Positions 51,950-60,980 of a stretch of DNA of 64,000 nt are shown here, piece by piece. This DNA is from Confluentibacter citreus. Lineage in GTDB: Bacteria; Bacteroidota; Bacteroidia; Flavobacteriales; Flavobacteriaceae. The translations under genes and the position numbers were made by a program. Numbering within the stretch: position 1 is the stretch's first letter; every line of letters begins with the position of its first letter. The notes beneath the pieces are model-generated. The model had not been told where the DNA came from. It did not search any database and saw nothing but the letters and a program-made list of their open reading frames with translations. The DNA lies in assembly GCF_002807055.1 (NCBI RefSeq), contig NZ_NIXN01000001.1, positions 1,054,001-1,118,000 on the forward strand, in the 5' to 3' direction.

Positions 51950-53164
51950 CTATAAAGTGCTAAGATACCAAAGACTAAAACCTATTAAAAAGAGGATTCC
52001 TAACCAACTTAAAATGTGCAGTTTTACAGATGGATGCCATTCTTTTGGTGTGTGCTTGCTTGATATTAAAACGTAATTTATAATGGCAAAAAAAGGAGCT
52101 GTCATGAAAGAGAGTATGGTTGCAATTTTTATTAATAAACCCATACCAGATGCTAAAAACAGTAAAATAATAATGGTTCCTATGGCTAATAAAATAATCC
52201 AAAAAGTATAACTAAAAATAGAGGTTTTTTTGAAGAGTAATTCTGTAGTTCTTGCCATTGCTCTGGGAGATGCATCCAAAGTAGTTAATGTAGTGCTGAA
52301 CATGGTTGTAAAAGCGGCAATGCCAATAATTACATAAGCCCAACTTCCTAAATTAATGGTGTACATATTTATCAGCTGATTGGCAAACTTTCCAGCAGAA
52401 TCGCTAAACGTTTCTCCACTATGAAACATAACATAAGCTCCTAGTAATACAAATCCAATACCAATGAAAATGGTGCTTATGTAGCCTATATTGAAATCAA
52501 ATAAAGCAGACTTAGGTGTATATTTTTTGGTGTCGTTGTTTTTTTCAATACACCATAAAGATTGCCAAACAGACACATCTAAAGGGGCGGGCATCCAACC
52601 CATAAAGGCAATTAAAAAAGCGATGTCAATAGTGTTTTTTGGAAGTATTTGTGTTAAAGATAATTTCCCAGAATGATTGATATACGCTATAATGACAGCT
52701 ATGATGGTGCTTATTGTTAGAGTAACAACAATAATTTTCATTAATCTATCAAGGAGTTTATATTTTCCTAAAATCAATAAACAAAAACAAATCGTGAGAA
52801 TAACGATGGACCATGTTTCTACACTAATAAAATTTCCAAATAGACTTGATGCTAAGCCCGCAGTTACAATTGTTACGGCCGTTTGAATAGTAAACATCGT
52901 AGCAAAGGCTATAATGTAATAGCTAATTAAAACCCATGTGCCTAATTTTTTGTAACCATCCAATAAGCTTTCATTTGTAGCAGTTGAATATCTAGGGCCA
53001 AACTGAAAAAAAGGATATTTACATATGTTTACTAAAAGCAATGCCCAAATTAAACCCAAGCCAAAATCGGCTCCCGCACGTGTAGATTGTACTAAATGAG
53101 AGACGCCAATTGCTGCGCCAGCAAATAATAAGCCGGGTCCAAGGTTTTTAAACTTGGTTATCAT
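51950..53164 (-). CDS. Nramp-like transporter lacking the DPGN motif
   Basis: A 404-residue membrane protein with about 11 helices and the overall Nramp pattern: GPGLLFAGAAIGVSHLVQSTRAGA at helix 1 and FLIAFMGWMPAPLDVSVW at helix 6. In canonical Nramp metal transporters, helix 1 has DPGN, whose Asp and Asn bind the ion. Here the corresponding segment reads AIGVSH, and the helix 6 Met is flanked by W and P rather than in AxxMPH. So the ion and coupling may differ from Mn/Fe import. It overlaps the upstream ECF sigma gene by 4 bp (ATGA), the last gene of a four-gene operon. Confidence 0.82.
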   Translation of the reverse strand: MITKFKNLGPGLLFAGAAIGVSHLVQSTRAGADFGLGLIWALLLVNICKYPFFQFGPRYSTATNESLLDGYKKLGTWVLISYYIIAFATMFTIQTAVTIVTAGLASSLFGNFISVETWSIVILTICFCLLILGKYKLLDRLMKIIVVTLTISTIIAVIIAYINHSGKLSLTQILPKNTIDIAFLIAFMGWMPAPLDVSVWQSLWCIEKNNDTKKYTPKSALFDFNIGYISTIFIGIGFVLLGAYVMFHSGETFSDSAGKFANQLINMYTINLGSWAYVIIGIAAFTTMFSTTLTTLDASPRAMARTTELLFKKTSIFSYTFWIILLAIGTIIILLFLASGMGLLIKIATILSFMTAPFFAIINYVLISSKHTPKEWHPSVKLHILSWLGILFLIGFSLWYLSTL

Positions 53165-53709
53165 TGATTATCTTGAATAACATCAGCCAATAATTTTTTA
53201 GCTCTCAAGAGTTTTACTTTCACATTATTTATGGGTTCTTTAAGCTGTTCTGATATTTCTTTATAGCTTAACTCTTGAAAATAGCGCAAGTTAATAATTT
53301 CCTGATAATGAGGCTTTAGCTTTTTAATGTCGCGAAGTAATTTTGCTAAATGCTGCTCGGTAATGAGTTCATCTTCGGGTGAAGGCGATTCATCTAAAAT
53401 TTGATAAACCGATTTATCATCATTGGAAGTGAATTGCGAAATGGAATTTTTTTCCTTCCGAAGCAAATCAATATGGATGTTTTTTGAAATGGTTATTAGC
53501 CATGTCTTAAACTTATATGAATCATCAAACGTATTAATTTTATCAAAAGCGCGAGAAAATGTTTGGATGGTTATATCCTCGGCGTCATTTTCGTTTTCAA
53601 TACGTTTTAACTGAAACCCATAAACGTCATCCCAAAAAGTATCAAGCAGAAAATTAAATGCTTTCTGGTCGTTTTTTTTAGCGCGAACAATGGCTTCTTC
53701 TATTTCCAA
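53161..53709 (-). CDS. ECF-type RNA polymerase sigma factor
   Basis: A 182-residue ECF sigma factor. Region 2 (about residues 15-85) contains FWDDVYGFQLKRIENENDAEDITIQTFSRAF and FKTWLITISKNIHIDLLRK; region 4 (about 125-175) has the helix-turn-helix LKPHYQEIINLRYFQELSYKEISEQLKEPINNVKVKLLRAKK. The start is TTG at 53709 inside the end of the GT2 gene (10-bp overlap), suggesting translational coupling. No anti-sigma gene is adjacent. The regulon is unknown; the position between a glycosyltransferase and a transporter suggests envelope-related control. Confidence 0.9.
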   Translation of the reverse strand: MEIEEAIVRAKKNDQKAFNFLLDTFWDDVYGFQLKRIENENDAEDITIQTFSRAFDKINTFDDSYKFKTWLITISKNIHIDLLRKEKNSISQFTSNDDKSVYQILDESPSPEDELITEQHLAKLLRDIKKLKPHYQEIINLRYFQELSYKEISEQLKEPINNVKVKLLRAKKLLADVIQDNQ

Positions 53710-54812
53710 TGGTTTGGTTTTGAAATAAGATTATTTATAAAGATAGCTAATTGAAATGCAATTAAAAAGATTTCTAAAAACGGAATTAACAATAAAAGAT
53801 CGTTTTCATTTAGTTTTTTTGCCGAAGTTCCAATAATGGTATACTGAAATATAAGTTTTATTAAAAAGAACGCAAGAACAATTGGCCAATAGTGCAATGT
53901 AACTAAAAGCAAAAAAGCTAAAAACCAAAATAACAAGTTGGTCATATAAATAATTGCCAATGAAATTTTATGCTTTCGTTTATAGTAATTTGCCGTTGAA
54001 ATGTGTCGTCTTTTTTGATTGAACCAATCTTTGAATGTGGTTTCCGGAACCGATTCCGTAAAGCTTTCGTTAGAAACACAAATAGCTGTATTGGTTTTTG
54101 ATGCTATTTGATTGATAAATAAATCGTCATCTCCAGAACGTACTTTAATATGCGAAATAAATCCGTTTGCTTTAAAGAACTCATCTTTTGTATAAGCTAA
54201 ATTTCTTCCAACACCCATATAAGGCAACCCTTGATTTGCAAACGAAAAATAATGAATAGCCGTAGTTAACGTTTCAAAACGAATGAGTTTGTTTAAAATG
54301 GATTTTTTGATTTTAGAATAAGCACCATACCCTAAAACAATGCTTTTTTCGTTGTTAAAATGAGCACTCATTTCTTTAATCCAGTTTTTAGAAACAGGCT
54401 TACAATCGGCATCGGTAAATAAAAGATAATTGTATTTTGATGCTTTTATGCCAAGGGTTAAGGCGTATTTTTTATTGCCCCAAAAGGCCTCAGTATTTTT
54501 TACATCAACAATTTTTATGTTTGAATGTTTTCCTGAAAAAGCTTCCATAACCTCCAAGGTATCGTCATATGAAGCATCATTGATGAGTACAATTTCAAAA
54601 TTAGGATAATCTTGTGAAATGATTGAAGGTAGAAAGTTCTTTAAGTTTTCAGCTTCGTTTTTTGCACATATAATAACGGAGATTTCAATATCATTAGGTC
54701 TTTTCTTTATTGGTTTAAGAAAAGCAAATTTTCCAAAGAAGAATATGTAAAATATGACTTGAATAAAAACTACTACAGTAAATGCGTAGAATACAACATC
54801 AAGAAAAGCCAT
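53700..54812 (-). CDS. Family 2 glycosyltransferase, membrane-bound
   Basis: A 370-residue GT2 enzyme: one N-terminal membrane helix (about residues 5-28), the GT-A catalytic domain (VSVIICAKNEAENL-type start, EIVLINDASYDDT, and the DxD-like TDADCKP), a later GDDDLF acid motif and QKRRH equivalent to QxxRW, then three C-terminal membrane helices. Such processive-type GT2 proteins transfer sugars to lipid or polysaccharide acceptors at the inner membrane. Substrate unknown. It starts 3 bp after the small Cys-rich protein gene and overlaps the sigma gene. Confidence 0.9.
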   Translation of the reverse strand: MAFLDVVFYAFTVVVFIQVIFYIFFFGKFAFLKPIKKRPNDIEISVIICAKNEAENLKNFLPSIISQDYPNFEIVLINDASYDDTLEVMEAFSGKHSNIKIVDVKNTEAFWGNKKYALTLGIKASKYNYLLFTDADCKPVSKNWIKEMSAHFNNEKSIVLGYGAYSKIKKSILNKLIRFETLTTAIHYFSFANQGLPYMGVGRNLAYTKDEFFKANGFISHIKVRSGDDDLFINQIASKTNTAICVSNESFTESVPETTFKDWFNQKRRHISTANYYKRKHKISLAIIYMTNLLFWFLAFLLLVTLHYWPIVLAFFLIKLIFQYTIIGTSAKKLNENDLLLLIPFLEIFLIAFQLAIFINNLISKPNHWK

Positions 54813-54815
54813 AAA

Positions 54816-55022
54816 TTATTTGGAATGTTTAGGTTCGTTGCAATCGCTAAATTGGTCGGGTGTCTTCCCGCAAAACCCACAAGCTTCACCATTTTTATTT
54901 AGCATGGGATTTTGACTTGCGCAAGTACCAGAAAATTTTCCATCTTTCTTAGCCCAAATTTTTATTGCTATACCTGCTATTCCCAATCCTAACAATAGGA
55001 ATGTTATCAAAAGAAGTTTCAT
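54816..55022 (-). CDS. Small membrane-anchored or secreted Cys-rich protein
   Basis: A 68-residue protein starting at the ATG at 55022: one hydrophobic helix (LLLITFLLLGLGIAGIAIKIW), then a short hydrophilic part with four Cys (SGTCASQNP, GEACGFCGKTPDQFSDC). The Cys spacing resembles a small metal or disulfide site. The frame is open to 55085, but the promoter box at 55037-55044 lies within that extension, which decides for the shorter start. Family name not known to me beyond 'membrane or secreted protein'. First gene of the operon with GT2, ECF sigma and the Nramp-like gene. Confidence 0.75.
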   Translation of the reverse strand: MKLLLITFLLLGLGIAGIAIKIWAKKDGKFSGTCASQNPMLNKNGEACGFCGKTPDQFSDCNEPKHSK

Positions 55023-55036
55023 TATATAAATTTTTG

Positions 55037-55044
55037 CAAAGATA
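55037..55044 (-). promoter_or_regulatory. -7 element for the Cys-rich protein / GT2 / sigma / Nramp-like operon
   Basis: TATCTTTG on the minus strand, a full match, 15 bp before the ATG at 55022. Confidence 0.55.
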
Positions 55045-55163
55045 ATGCTTTTAATAATAAATCGATAAAGTGTTTTAATTATCATTATTGAGGCATCATT
55101 TTTTTGATGTACGACGCATAATTATTCGTACATTTATTATACTAACTACTAAACATTCATTCT

Positions 55164-55850
55164 ATGAAAAAATTATTTGCAGAATTTTTTGGAACATTTT
55201 GGCTTGTTTTCGGTGGCTGTGGAAGTGCTATTTTTGCAGCTGGTTTTCCAGATCTTGGTATTGGATTTGCAGGCGTTGCCCTTGCTTTTGGTCTAACCGT
55301 ATTAACAATGGCTTATGCTGTTGGACATATTTCAGGCGGACATTTTAACCCCGCTGTTTCGTTTGGTTTGTGGGCGGGTGGAAAATTTCCTGCTAAAGAT
55401 TTATTAAGCTACATCATAGCCCAATTAATTGGAGCAATTGCTGCAGCCGGTTGCTTGTATTTAATTTTATCTGGTAAGTCAGATTTTGTTGATGTTGGAG
55501 GTTTTGCTGCCAACGGTTATGGCGATTTATCTCCCGATGGCTATTCTATGACGTCTGCATTAATAGCTGAGTTTGTATTGACGGCTTTTTTCTTATTGGT
55601 TATTTTAGGAAGTACTAACGAAAGAGCCCCTAAAGGTTTTGCGCCTATTGCCATTGGCTTGGCTTTGACATTAATTCATTTAATTAGCATTCCCATTACC
55701 AATACATCGGTTAACCCTGCACGTTCTACAAGTCAGGCATTGTTTGCCGGTGGAGATTTTACAGGACAACTTTGGTTGTTTTGGCTAGCGCCTATTGTTG
55801 GTGCTATTGTGGCAGGGTTTATACATAAAACCTTATTCGATAAAGAATAA
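55164..55850 (+). CDS. aqpZ: Aquaporin Z
   Basis: A 228-residue water channel with six membrane helices and two half-helices. The first NPA is N62-P63-A64 in GGHFNPAVS and the second N184-P185-A186 in TSVNPARS, with the selectivity-filter Arg187 right after it. [10 protein letters not shown] near residue 16 is typical of AqpZ, and the length is standard. A water-selective channel is more likely than a glycerol facilitator because the second NPA is followed by RS, not RD. Monocistronic, with a shared terminator after it. Confidence 0.95.
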   Translation: MKKLFAEFFGTFWLVFGGCGSAIFAAGFPDLGIGFAGVALAFGLTVLTMAYAVGHISGGHFNPAVSFGLWAGGKFPAKDLLSYIIAQLIGAIAAAGCLYLILSGKSDFVDVGGFAANGYGDLSPDGYSMTSALIAEFVLTAFFLLVILGSTNERAPKGFAPIAIGLALTLIHLISIPITNTSVNPARSTSQALFAGGDFTGQLWLFWLAPIVGAIVAGFIHKTLFDKE

Positions 55851-55870
55851 AGAGAAAGTATATAGCATAA

Positions 55871-55904
55871 AAAAGCCTCATTTATTTAATTAAATGAGGC
55901 TTTT
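55871..55904. terminator. Bidirectional terminator between aqpZ and the anti-sigma gene
   Basis: AAAAGCCTCATTTA and TAAATGAGGCTTTT form a perfect 14-bp stem around a 6-nt loop, with A and T runs on both sides. Confidence 0.9.
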
Positions 55905-55926
55905 ACTGAGGGATTTTAATACTAAT

Positions 55927-56715
55927 TTATTGTAAAGTAATTTCGGCTACCGAGTTTTGTAAAGAAGCAACGGTGTTTCCTCCTTTAGGTTCAATGGTAA
56001 TATTTAATCCAAGCGCATTTTCAGTATAAGGAATGGTTTTCAATTGTCTATCTGTTTCGCTTAAAATACCCAAACTTACCATTTTACCTTGTAATTCTGC
56101 CCATATTTGGTAACATTGTTCCTCAGGTAATTTAGGAAGTGACACCACGTCAATCATTGACGTTTTATCTTTAGCATTAATATATGCCACGGTTTTTAAG
56201 TTTTTTGCACGACTGTTTCCTTCAATAATATACTTGTAAGTCTCAGGATCATTAAGCTGTTTGAATTGGCGCATGATTTCGTCCAGCTTTTTGTTGTTCA
56301 TTTCTATGTCGCTTCTTAAATCAAAAATTTCATCAACAACTACCTGATTTTCTTCAGATAATTTTTCTTTTTGATCGTAAAGAGAAAAGGACCACCCAGC
56401 AAAAATTAGAGCGGCAATACTCGCTGCAACACCAAGTTTGTGCCAAGTTTTGTACTTTTTGTAAGTATTCAAATTGATAACAGGTGTTTCGTCAATTTCA
56501 TCTAAAATAGCATCTAAGATGTGTTTGGGGGCATCAACAGCATTACTTTTAGCAACCACTTCTAGGTTAAATTGTAATGTATTGTAGGCATTCTGTACCT
56601 CAGGATATTTTGAAAGATAGGTTTCTACTGTTTGAGTTTCGGCAGAAGTAGTCTCTCCCAATAGATATTTATCTAATAGGCCAGAATTTAAAAAAGTAGT
56701 TATTTTTGCATTCAT
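55927..56715 (-). CDS. Membrane anti-sigma factor (RskA-type)
   Basis: A 262-residue single-pass protein. The N-terminal cytoplasmic part (about residues 1-85, LDKYLLGETTSAETQTVETYL) resembles an anti-sigma domain. A membrane helix (LGVAASIAALIFAGWSFSLY, about 92-111) is followed by a short coiled coil and the periplasmic RskA C-terminal domain (VVSLPKLPEEQCYQIWAEL, MVSLGIL, GLNITIEPKGG). It should sequester the ECF sigma factor encoded 11 bp upstream. Confidence 0.9.
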   Translation of the reverse strand: MNAKITTFLNSGLLDKYLLGETTSAETQTVETYLSKYPEVQNAYNTLQFNLEVVAKSNAVDAPKHILDAILDEIDETPVINLNTYKKYKTWHKLGVAASIAALIFAGWSFSLYDQKEKLSEENQVVVDEIFDLRSDIEMNNKKLDEIMRQFKQLNDPETYKYIIEGNSRAKNLKTVAYINAKDKTSMIDVVSLPKLPEEQCYQIWAELQGKMVSLGILSETDRQLKTIPYTENALGLNITIEPKGGNTVASLQNSVAEITLQ

Positions 56716-56726
56716 GACATTTTAAG

Positions 56727-57257
56727 TTAATGGCTGTAAATTTTTTTCAGTTCACGTAAGCCGATTTTTAATCTCGATTTTATAGTACCCAGCGGAATAT
56801 CAAGTTCTTCACTGGCTTCTTGCTGTGTCATGCCCTCAAAAAAGAGCGCATGAAGCACAATTTGGTATTTTTCATCAAGCGTATCTAAATGTTTCTTAAT
56901 ATCTAGAACATCTTGATTTAACTCGTTCGACGTTATCTTATATACGGATGAAGTTTCAATTTGGACTTCGTTATCGATTTTGGTTTTTAGAGATCTAACT
57001 TTGTCAATAGCTGTGTTGTATGCAATTCTATAAAGCCAAGTAAATAATTTAGCTTTTGTGGCATCATATTTTTTAGAGTATCGCCATATTTTAACAAAGC
57101 TTTCTTGAAGTACATCCTGGGCCGTATCGTCATCAGTTATTATTTTTTTAATAACACCATACAAAGCATCTGCGTAGTTTTCATACAACAAATGAATGGC
57201 CTTTTTGTCCCCGCGTTCTAGTAAACTAACTATTTCTTTTTCAATGGTTGATATCAA
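56727..57257 (-). CDS. ECF-type sigma factor (SigK-like)
   Basis: A 176-residue ECF sigma factor: region 2 with LLYENYADALYGVIKKIITDDDTAQDVLQESFVKIWRY-like sequence and LFTWLYRIAYNTAIDKVR, region 4 with LDEKYQIVLHALFFEGMTQQEASEELDIPLGTIKSRLKIGL. The start is TTG at 57257; the only nearby ATG is out of frame. It forms a sigma/anti-sigma pair with the downstream gene, typical for envelope or oxidative stress responses, though the trigger is unknown. No consensus promoter is seen upstream. Confidence 0.92.
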   Translation of the reverse strand: MISTIEKEIVSLLERGDKKAIHLLYENYADALYGVIKKIITDDDTAQDVLQESFVKIWRYSKKYDATKAKLFTWLYRIAYNTAIDKVRSLKTKIDNEVQIETSSVYKITSNELNQDVLDIKKHLDTLDEKYQIVLHALFFEGMTQQEASEELDIPLGTIKSRLKIGLRELKKIYSH

Positions 57258-57322
57258 GATACATGTATTTTATGGATAATTCAAAACGATGCAAATTAAG
57301 TAAATTTAGAATTTTTTTTGAA

Positions 57323-58336
57323 TTATAAAATATTTACTTCAGCTTCAATTGAAATATCAAAAAGGCCTTTAATGGTTTTTTGAATTAATTCTGCCAATTT
57401 TAATATGTCTTCGCCTTTGGCATTTCCATAGTTAACCAGAACTAAGGCTTGGTGTTTATGCACACCATAATCTCCAAAACGCTTTCCTTTAAAACCTGCT
57501 TTTTCAATAAGCCAACCAGCGGGCACTTTAACTTCATCATTAGAAACTGCATAACTTGGCATATCTTCAAAATTCTCTAATAACGATATATAATGTGATT
57601 TTGTTATAATTGGGTTCTTAAAAAAACTTCCACTGTTGCCAATGTCTTTTGGATTAGGAAGTTTTTGTGTTCTTATAGAAATGACGGCTTTTGAAATATC
57701 CTGTATAGTAGGGTTGCTAATGTTCATATCTTCAAGCTGAGTCGAAATAGTCCCATAATTTATGTGAAGCTTATGATTGTTCTTGCTAAGTTTAAAAGTA
57801 ACACTGCTAATAATATATTTACCTTTTGCGTGTTGCTTGAAAATTGAGTTTCTGTAATCGAAATGACAATCTTCTTTTGTAAAAGTTTCAATCTTTTTGG
57901 TTTCTAAAGAGATGGCTTCACAAGAAAAAAAAGTGTCTTTTAATTCCACACCATAAGCCCCGATATTTTGAATGGGAGCCGAACCAACATTGCCTGGTAT
58001 TAATGACAGGTTTTCAATGCCTCCAAAGTCTTTGTTTATACACCACAAAACAAACTCGTGCCAATTTTCGCCGGCGTTTGCTTTAACCAAAACAGTGTCA
58101 CTATCTTCCGAAACTACAGAAATACCTTTTATATTGATGTGAACAACAAGTAAGTCTTGATTTTTAGTAAGTAACATATTGCTACCTCCACCCAAAATTA
58201 ATTTTTCAGGGTATTCAGTAAGTTCTAAAACCTTTATTAATTCATCCATAGTTGACACAGAAACAAAGTGTTTTGCTTTGGCGTCAATACCAAATGTGTT
58301 GTATGGTTTTAAAGATATGTTGTGGGTTATTTGCAC
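57323..58336 (-). CDS. murB: UDP-N-acetylenolpyruvoylglucosamine reductase MurB
   Basis: A 337-residue FAD enzyme that makes UDP-MurNAc, the entry to the pathway served by the dcw cluster. It is the type I (E. coli-like) form. FAD-binding motifs LILGGGSNMLLT and SLIPGNVGSAPIQNIGAYG are present, with the catalytic Ser in GNSGSFFKNP and the late PAGWLIEKAGFKG. The start is GTG at 58336, sharing one base with the stop of the aminotransferase gene (TAGTG), so translation is probably coupled. Confidence 0.96.
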   Translation of the reverse strand: MQITHNISLKPYNTFGIDAKAKHFVSVSTMDELIKVLELTEYPEKLILGGGSNMLLTKNQDLLVVHINIKGISVVSEDSDTVLVKANAGENWHEFVLWCINKDFGGIENLSLIPGNVGSAPIQNIGAYGVELKDTFFSCEAISLETKKIETFTKEDCHFDYRNSIFKQHAKGKYIISSVTFKLSKNNHKLHINYGTISTQLEDMNISNPTIQDISKAVISIRTQKLPNPKDIGNSGSFFKNPIITKSHYISLLENFEDMPSYAVSNDEVKVPAGWLIEKAGFKGKRFGDYGVHKHQALVLVNYGNAKGEDILKLAELIQKTIKGLFDISIEAEVNIL

Positions 58337-59526
58337 TAATCGTTATATACTTTTAAGGCCTCTTTTATAATATTTACAGCTTTTATTAAGCTTTCTTTGT
58401 TCAATACGTAAGCAATTCTTATTTGGTTCAAGCCAAGACCAGGAGTGGAATAAAAACCACCTGCAGGCGCCACCATAACTGTTTCGCCATTCACATCAAA
58501 ATGCTCCAAAAGCCATTGGGCAAAATGGTCGGAGTTTTTTATTGGTAATTCTGCTACACAATAAAAAGCACCTTTAGGTTTGGTTACTTTAATACCTTCT
58601 ATTTTTTGCAATTCTGCAATCAACGTGTCTCTGCGTTCAATATATTCGGCAATCACATCATCAAAGTAACTTTGTGGCGTGTCTAGTGCCGCTTCACTAG
58701 CGATTTGTGCATATGTTGGTGGACTTAAACGCGCCTGCGCAAATTTTATAACGGTTTGTATGACGCTTTTATTTTTAGAAACTAAGCAGCCCACACGAGC
58801 GCCACACATGCTGTAGCGTTTAGAAACAGAATCAATCATAATGGCATGCTCGTCTAATCCTTCTTCATGCATGATGGAATAATGTTCGTTGCCATCATAT
58901 ATAAATTCACGATACACTTCATCTGCAATTAAAAACAAATCATGTTTTTTAACAATCGCTGTCAATTTTTGTATCTCTTCTTTTGAATACAAATAACCTG
59001 TCGGGTTGCCCGGATTACAAATTAAAATGGCCTTTGTTTTTGGAGTAATAAGTTTTTCAAATGCTTCAATGGAAGGTAATGCGAAATTATCCTCAATTTT
59101 TGAAACTATAGGAACGACATGAACACCAGAGGCCACTGAAAATGCTATATAATTCGCATAAAAAGGTTCGCAAACTATCACTTCATCATCAGGATCCATA
59201 ATGCTTCCAAATACAAATAGCAATGCTTCGCTGGCGCCAGTGGTAACTACAATATCTTTTTCTGACACATATATGTCATGTTTTTCATAATACGCCGCGA
59301 TTTTTTGTCTGTATACTTCAGAGCCTTCAGATTTTGAATATGATAAAATTTCAACTGTATTTTCTCTAACGGCTTTTAGGGCAACTTCAGGGGTTTTAAT
59401 ATCTGGTTGTCCAATATTTAAATAGTAAATAGATTTCCCATCCTTTACTGCTTGTTCTGCATAAGGCACCAATTTTCGGATAGGTGATTGGGGCATAAGC
59501 TCCCCTTTTCTGGATATAGTTGGCAT
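58336..59526 (-). CDS. PLP-dependent aminotransferase (class I/II)
   Basis: A 396-residue aspartate-aminotransferase-fold enzyme. PLP-site motifs are VTTGASEALLFVFG, ICNPGNPTGYLYSKEE, ADEVYREFIYDG and the Schiff-base Lys in DSVSKRYSMCGARVG; the substrate-carboxylate Arg is in RIAYVL. The donor/acceptor specificity is not readable. ATG at 59526 gives MPTISRKGELMPQSP; a TTG at 59547 would add seven residues but lies at the probable promoter. Stop overlaps the murB start. Confidence 0.92.
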   Translation of the reverse strand: MPTISRKGELMPQSPIRKLVPYAEQAVKDGKSIYYLNIGQPDIKTPEVALKAVRENTVEILSYSKSEGSEVYRQKIAAYYEKHDIYVSEKDIVVTTGASEALLFVFGSIMDPDDEVIVCEPFYANYIAFSVASGVHVVPIVSKIEDNFALPSIEAFEKLITPKTKAILICNPGNPTGYLYSKEEIQKLTAIVKKHDLFLIADEVYREFIYDGNEHYSIMHEEGLDEHAIMIDSVSKRYSMCGARVGCLVSKNKSVIQTVIKFAQARLSPPTYAQIASEAALDTPQSYFDDVIAEYIERRDTLIAELQKIEGIKVTKPKGAFYCVAELPIKNSDHFAQWLLEHFDVNGETVMVAPAGGFYSTPGLGLNQIRIAYVLNKESLIKAVNIIKEALKVYND

Positions 59527-59613
59527 TAAAAAAATTTTAGGGTGCAAAGTTGAGAAAATTATCTTAAAGTTTTTTTAAAAATTAATTCTAAATCAACAAC
59601 GCAAAGTAAAGAT

Positions 59614-59646
59614 TTGTAAATTGATAGATTAAAATCTGTATTCTTG
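59614..59646 (+). promoter_or_regulatory. Promoter of the aspartyl protease gene, abutting its start codon
   Basis: TTG (59614-59616), a 22-bp spacer and TATTCTTG (59639-59646), one base off the consensus. The ATG at 59651 is 4 bp after the box, so the message may be leaderless. Confidence 0.55.
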
Positions 59647-59650
59647 TTTT

Positions 59651-60979
59651 ATGAAGAAATTCCTGTGCATTATTGTGGGTTTTTTATGCTTTGTTAACTA
59701 TTCGCAAAACACGTTTAGTGTTCAAAATAAACATAGGTCTGATAAAATAGAATTCAGTTTAATAAATAACGTTATTATAATTCCAGTTGAAATTAATGGG
59801 GTAACTCTGTCATTTTTATTGGATAGTGGTGTAAGCAAACCCATCATTTTTAATTTTTTAAATGTTTCCGATACTTTAAAAATAAAGAATACCGAAACCA
59901 TTTTTTTAAAGGGGTTGGGAGGGGGAGATTCCGTTGAGGCCCTAAAATCCACAAATAATGTTTTAAGAATCGGTGATGCTATCAAGCTCAATCAAGATTT
60001 GTATGCTGTTTTTAATGATAACTTGAATTTTACACCAAAGCTAGGGATTCCAGTTCATGGTATTATTGGTTACGATATTTTTAAAGACCTTATTGTAGAA
60101 ATAAATTATTCAAATAAATTTTTAAAATTAACCGAACCAAGTGCTTATAAATATAAAATTTGTAATAAGTGTGAAACATTTGATCTTGAATTTTATAACA
60201 ATAAACCCTATTTAAATGCTAAAGTGACCATAAATACTAAAACCATTCCTGTAAAACTTCTTATAGATTCAGGAGGGAGCGATTCGCTGTGGCTATTTGA
60301 AAATGATTCATTAGGAATTGTAACAACTGGAAAATATTTTGAGGATTTTTTAGGACATGGACTTAGTGGAAGTGTTTATGGAAAGCGATCAAAAATAGAA
60401 GCGTTTTCTTTGAATCGTTTTGAATTTAAACACGCAAATGTGGCGTTTCCAGATGCTGCCTCCATTTCTATAGCTACACAATTTAAAGATAGGAATGGAA
60501 GTGTTTCTGGTAATATTTTGAAACGATTTAATTTAATTATGGATTATAGGAACAGTAAAATAACCCTTAAAAAGAATGCTAATTATAATGCTAAATTTAC
60601 TTACAATAGAAGTGGTATTGAATTGGTTCACGATGGTGTCAGGTTTGTAAAAGAAATTGATGATAATTATTTAAAAGACAATAAAATTGGAAATGACGCA
60701 TCCAACGAGAACCGGTTGATATTCGATCCCGAATATAAAATATCATTAAAGCCATCATATTCCATTGTAGAGTTAAGAAAAGGGTCTCCAGCTGATCGAG
60801 CGGGACTAATGGTTGGCGATATTATTTTAAATATTAATGGCAAACCTACCCATAATTTTTCATTACAGGATTTAACCCATATGTTTTATGATGCCATTGG
60901 TAAACGTATAAAATTAAAAATTGATAGAAATGGTATGGAAAAGCTGTATGAATTTAATTTGGAAGACGTATTCAAATAA
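59651..60979 (+). CDS. Secreted aspartyl protease-like protein with PDZ domain
   Basis: A 442-residue protein with a signal peptide (about residues 1-18). Two retropepsin-like half-sites are visible, LLDSG (D58-S-G) and LLIDSGGS (D206-S-G), each followed by hydrophobic-hydrophobic-Gly-type strands (GIIGYDIF and GNILKRFNLIMDY). A single chain may thus fold as a bilobal aspartyl protease. A PDZ domain follows at about residues 355-430 (IVELRKGSPADRAGLMVGDIILNINGKP). Likely periplasmic; substrate unknown. Monocistronic, ended by the hairpin at 60981. Confidence 0.85.
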   Translation: MKKFLCIIVGFLCFVNYSQNTFSVQNKHRSDKIEFSLINNVIIIPVEINGVTLSFLLDSGVSKPIIFNFLNVSDTLKIKNTETIFLKGLGGGDSVEALKSTNNVLRIGDAIKLNQDLYAVFNDNLNFTPKLGIPVHGIIGYDIFKDLIVEINYSNKFLKLTEPSAYKYKICNKCETFDLEFYNNKPYLNAKVTINTKTIPVKLLIDSGGSDSLWLFENDSLGIVTTGKYFEDFLGHGLSGSVYGKRSKIEAFSLNRFEFKHANVAFPDAASISIATQFKDRNGSVSGNILKRFNLIMDYRNSKITLKKNANYNAKFTYNRSGIELVHDGVRFVKEIDDNYLKDNKIGNDASNENRLIFDPEYKISLKPSYSIVELRKGSPADRAGLMVGDIILNINGKPTHNFSLQDLTHMFYDAIGKRIKLKIDRNGMEKLYEFNLEDVFK

Positions 60980-60980
60980 A

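Noticed and set aside
55023-55085. 89-residue version of the small Cys-rich protein
   Set aside because: The additional 21 codons contain the operon's own TATCTTTG promoter box, so they cannot be part of the message from it.
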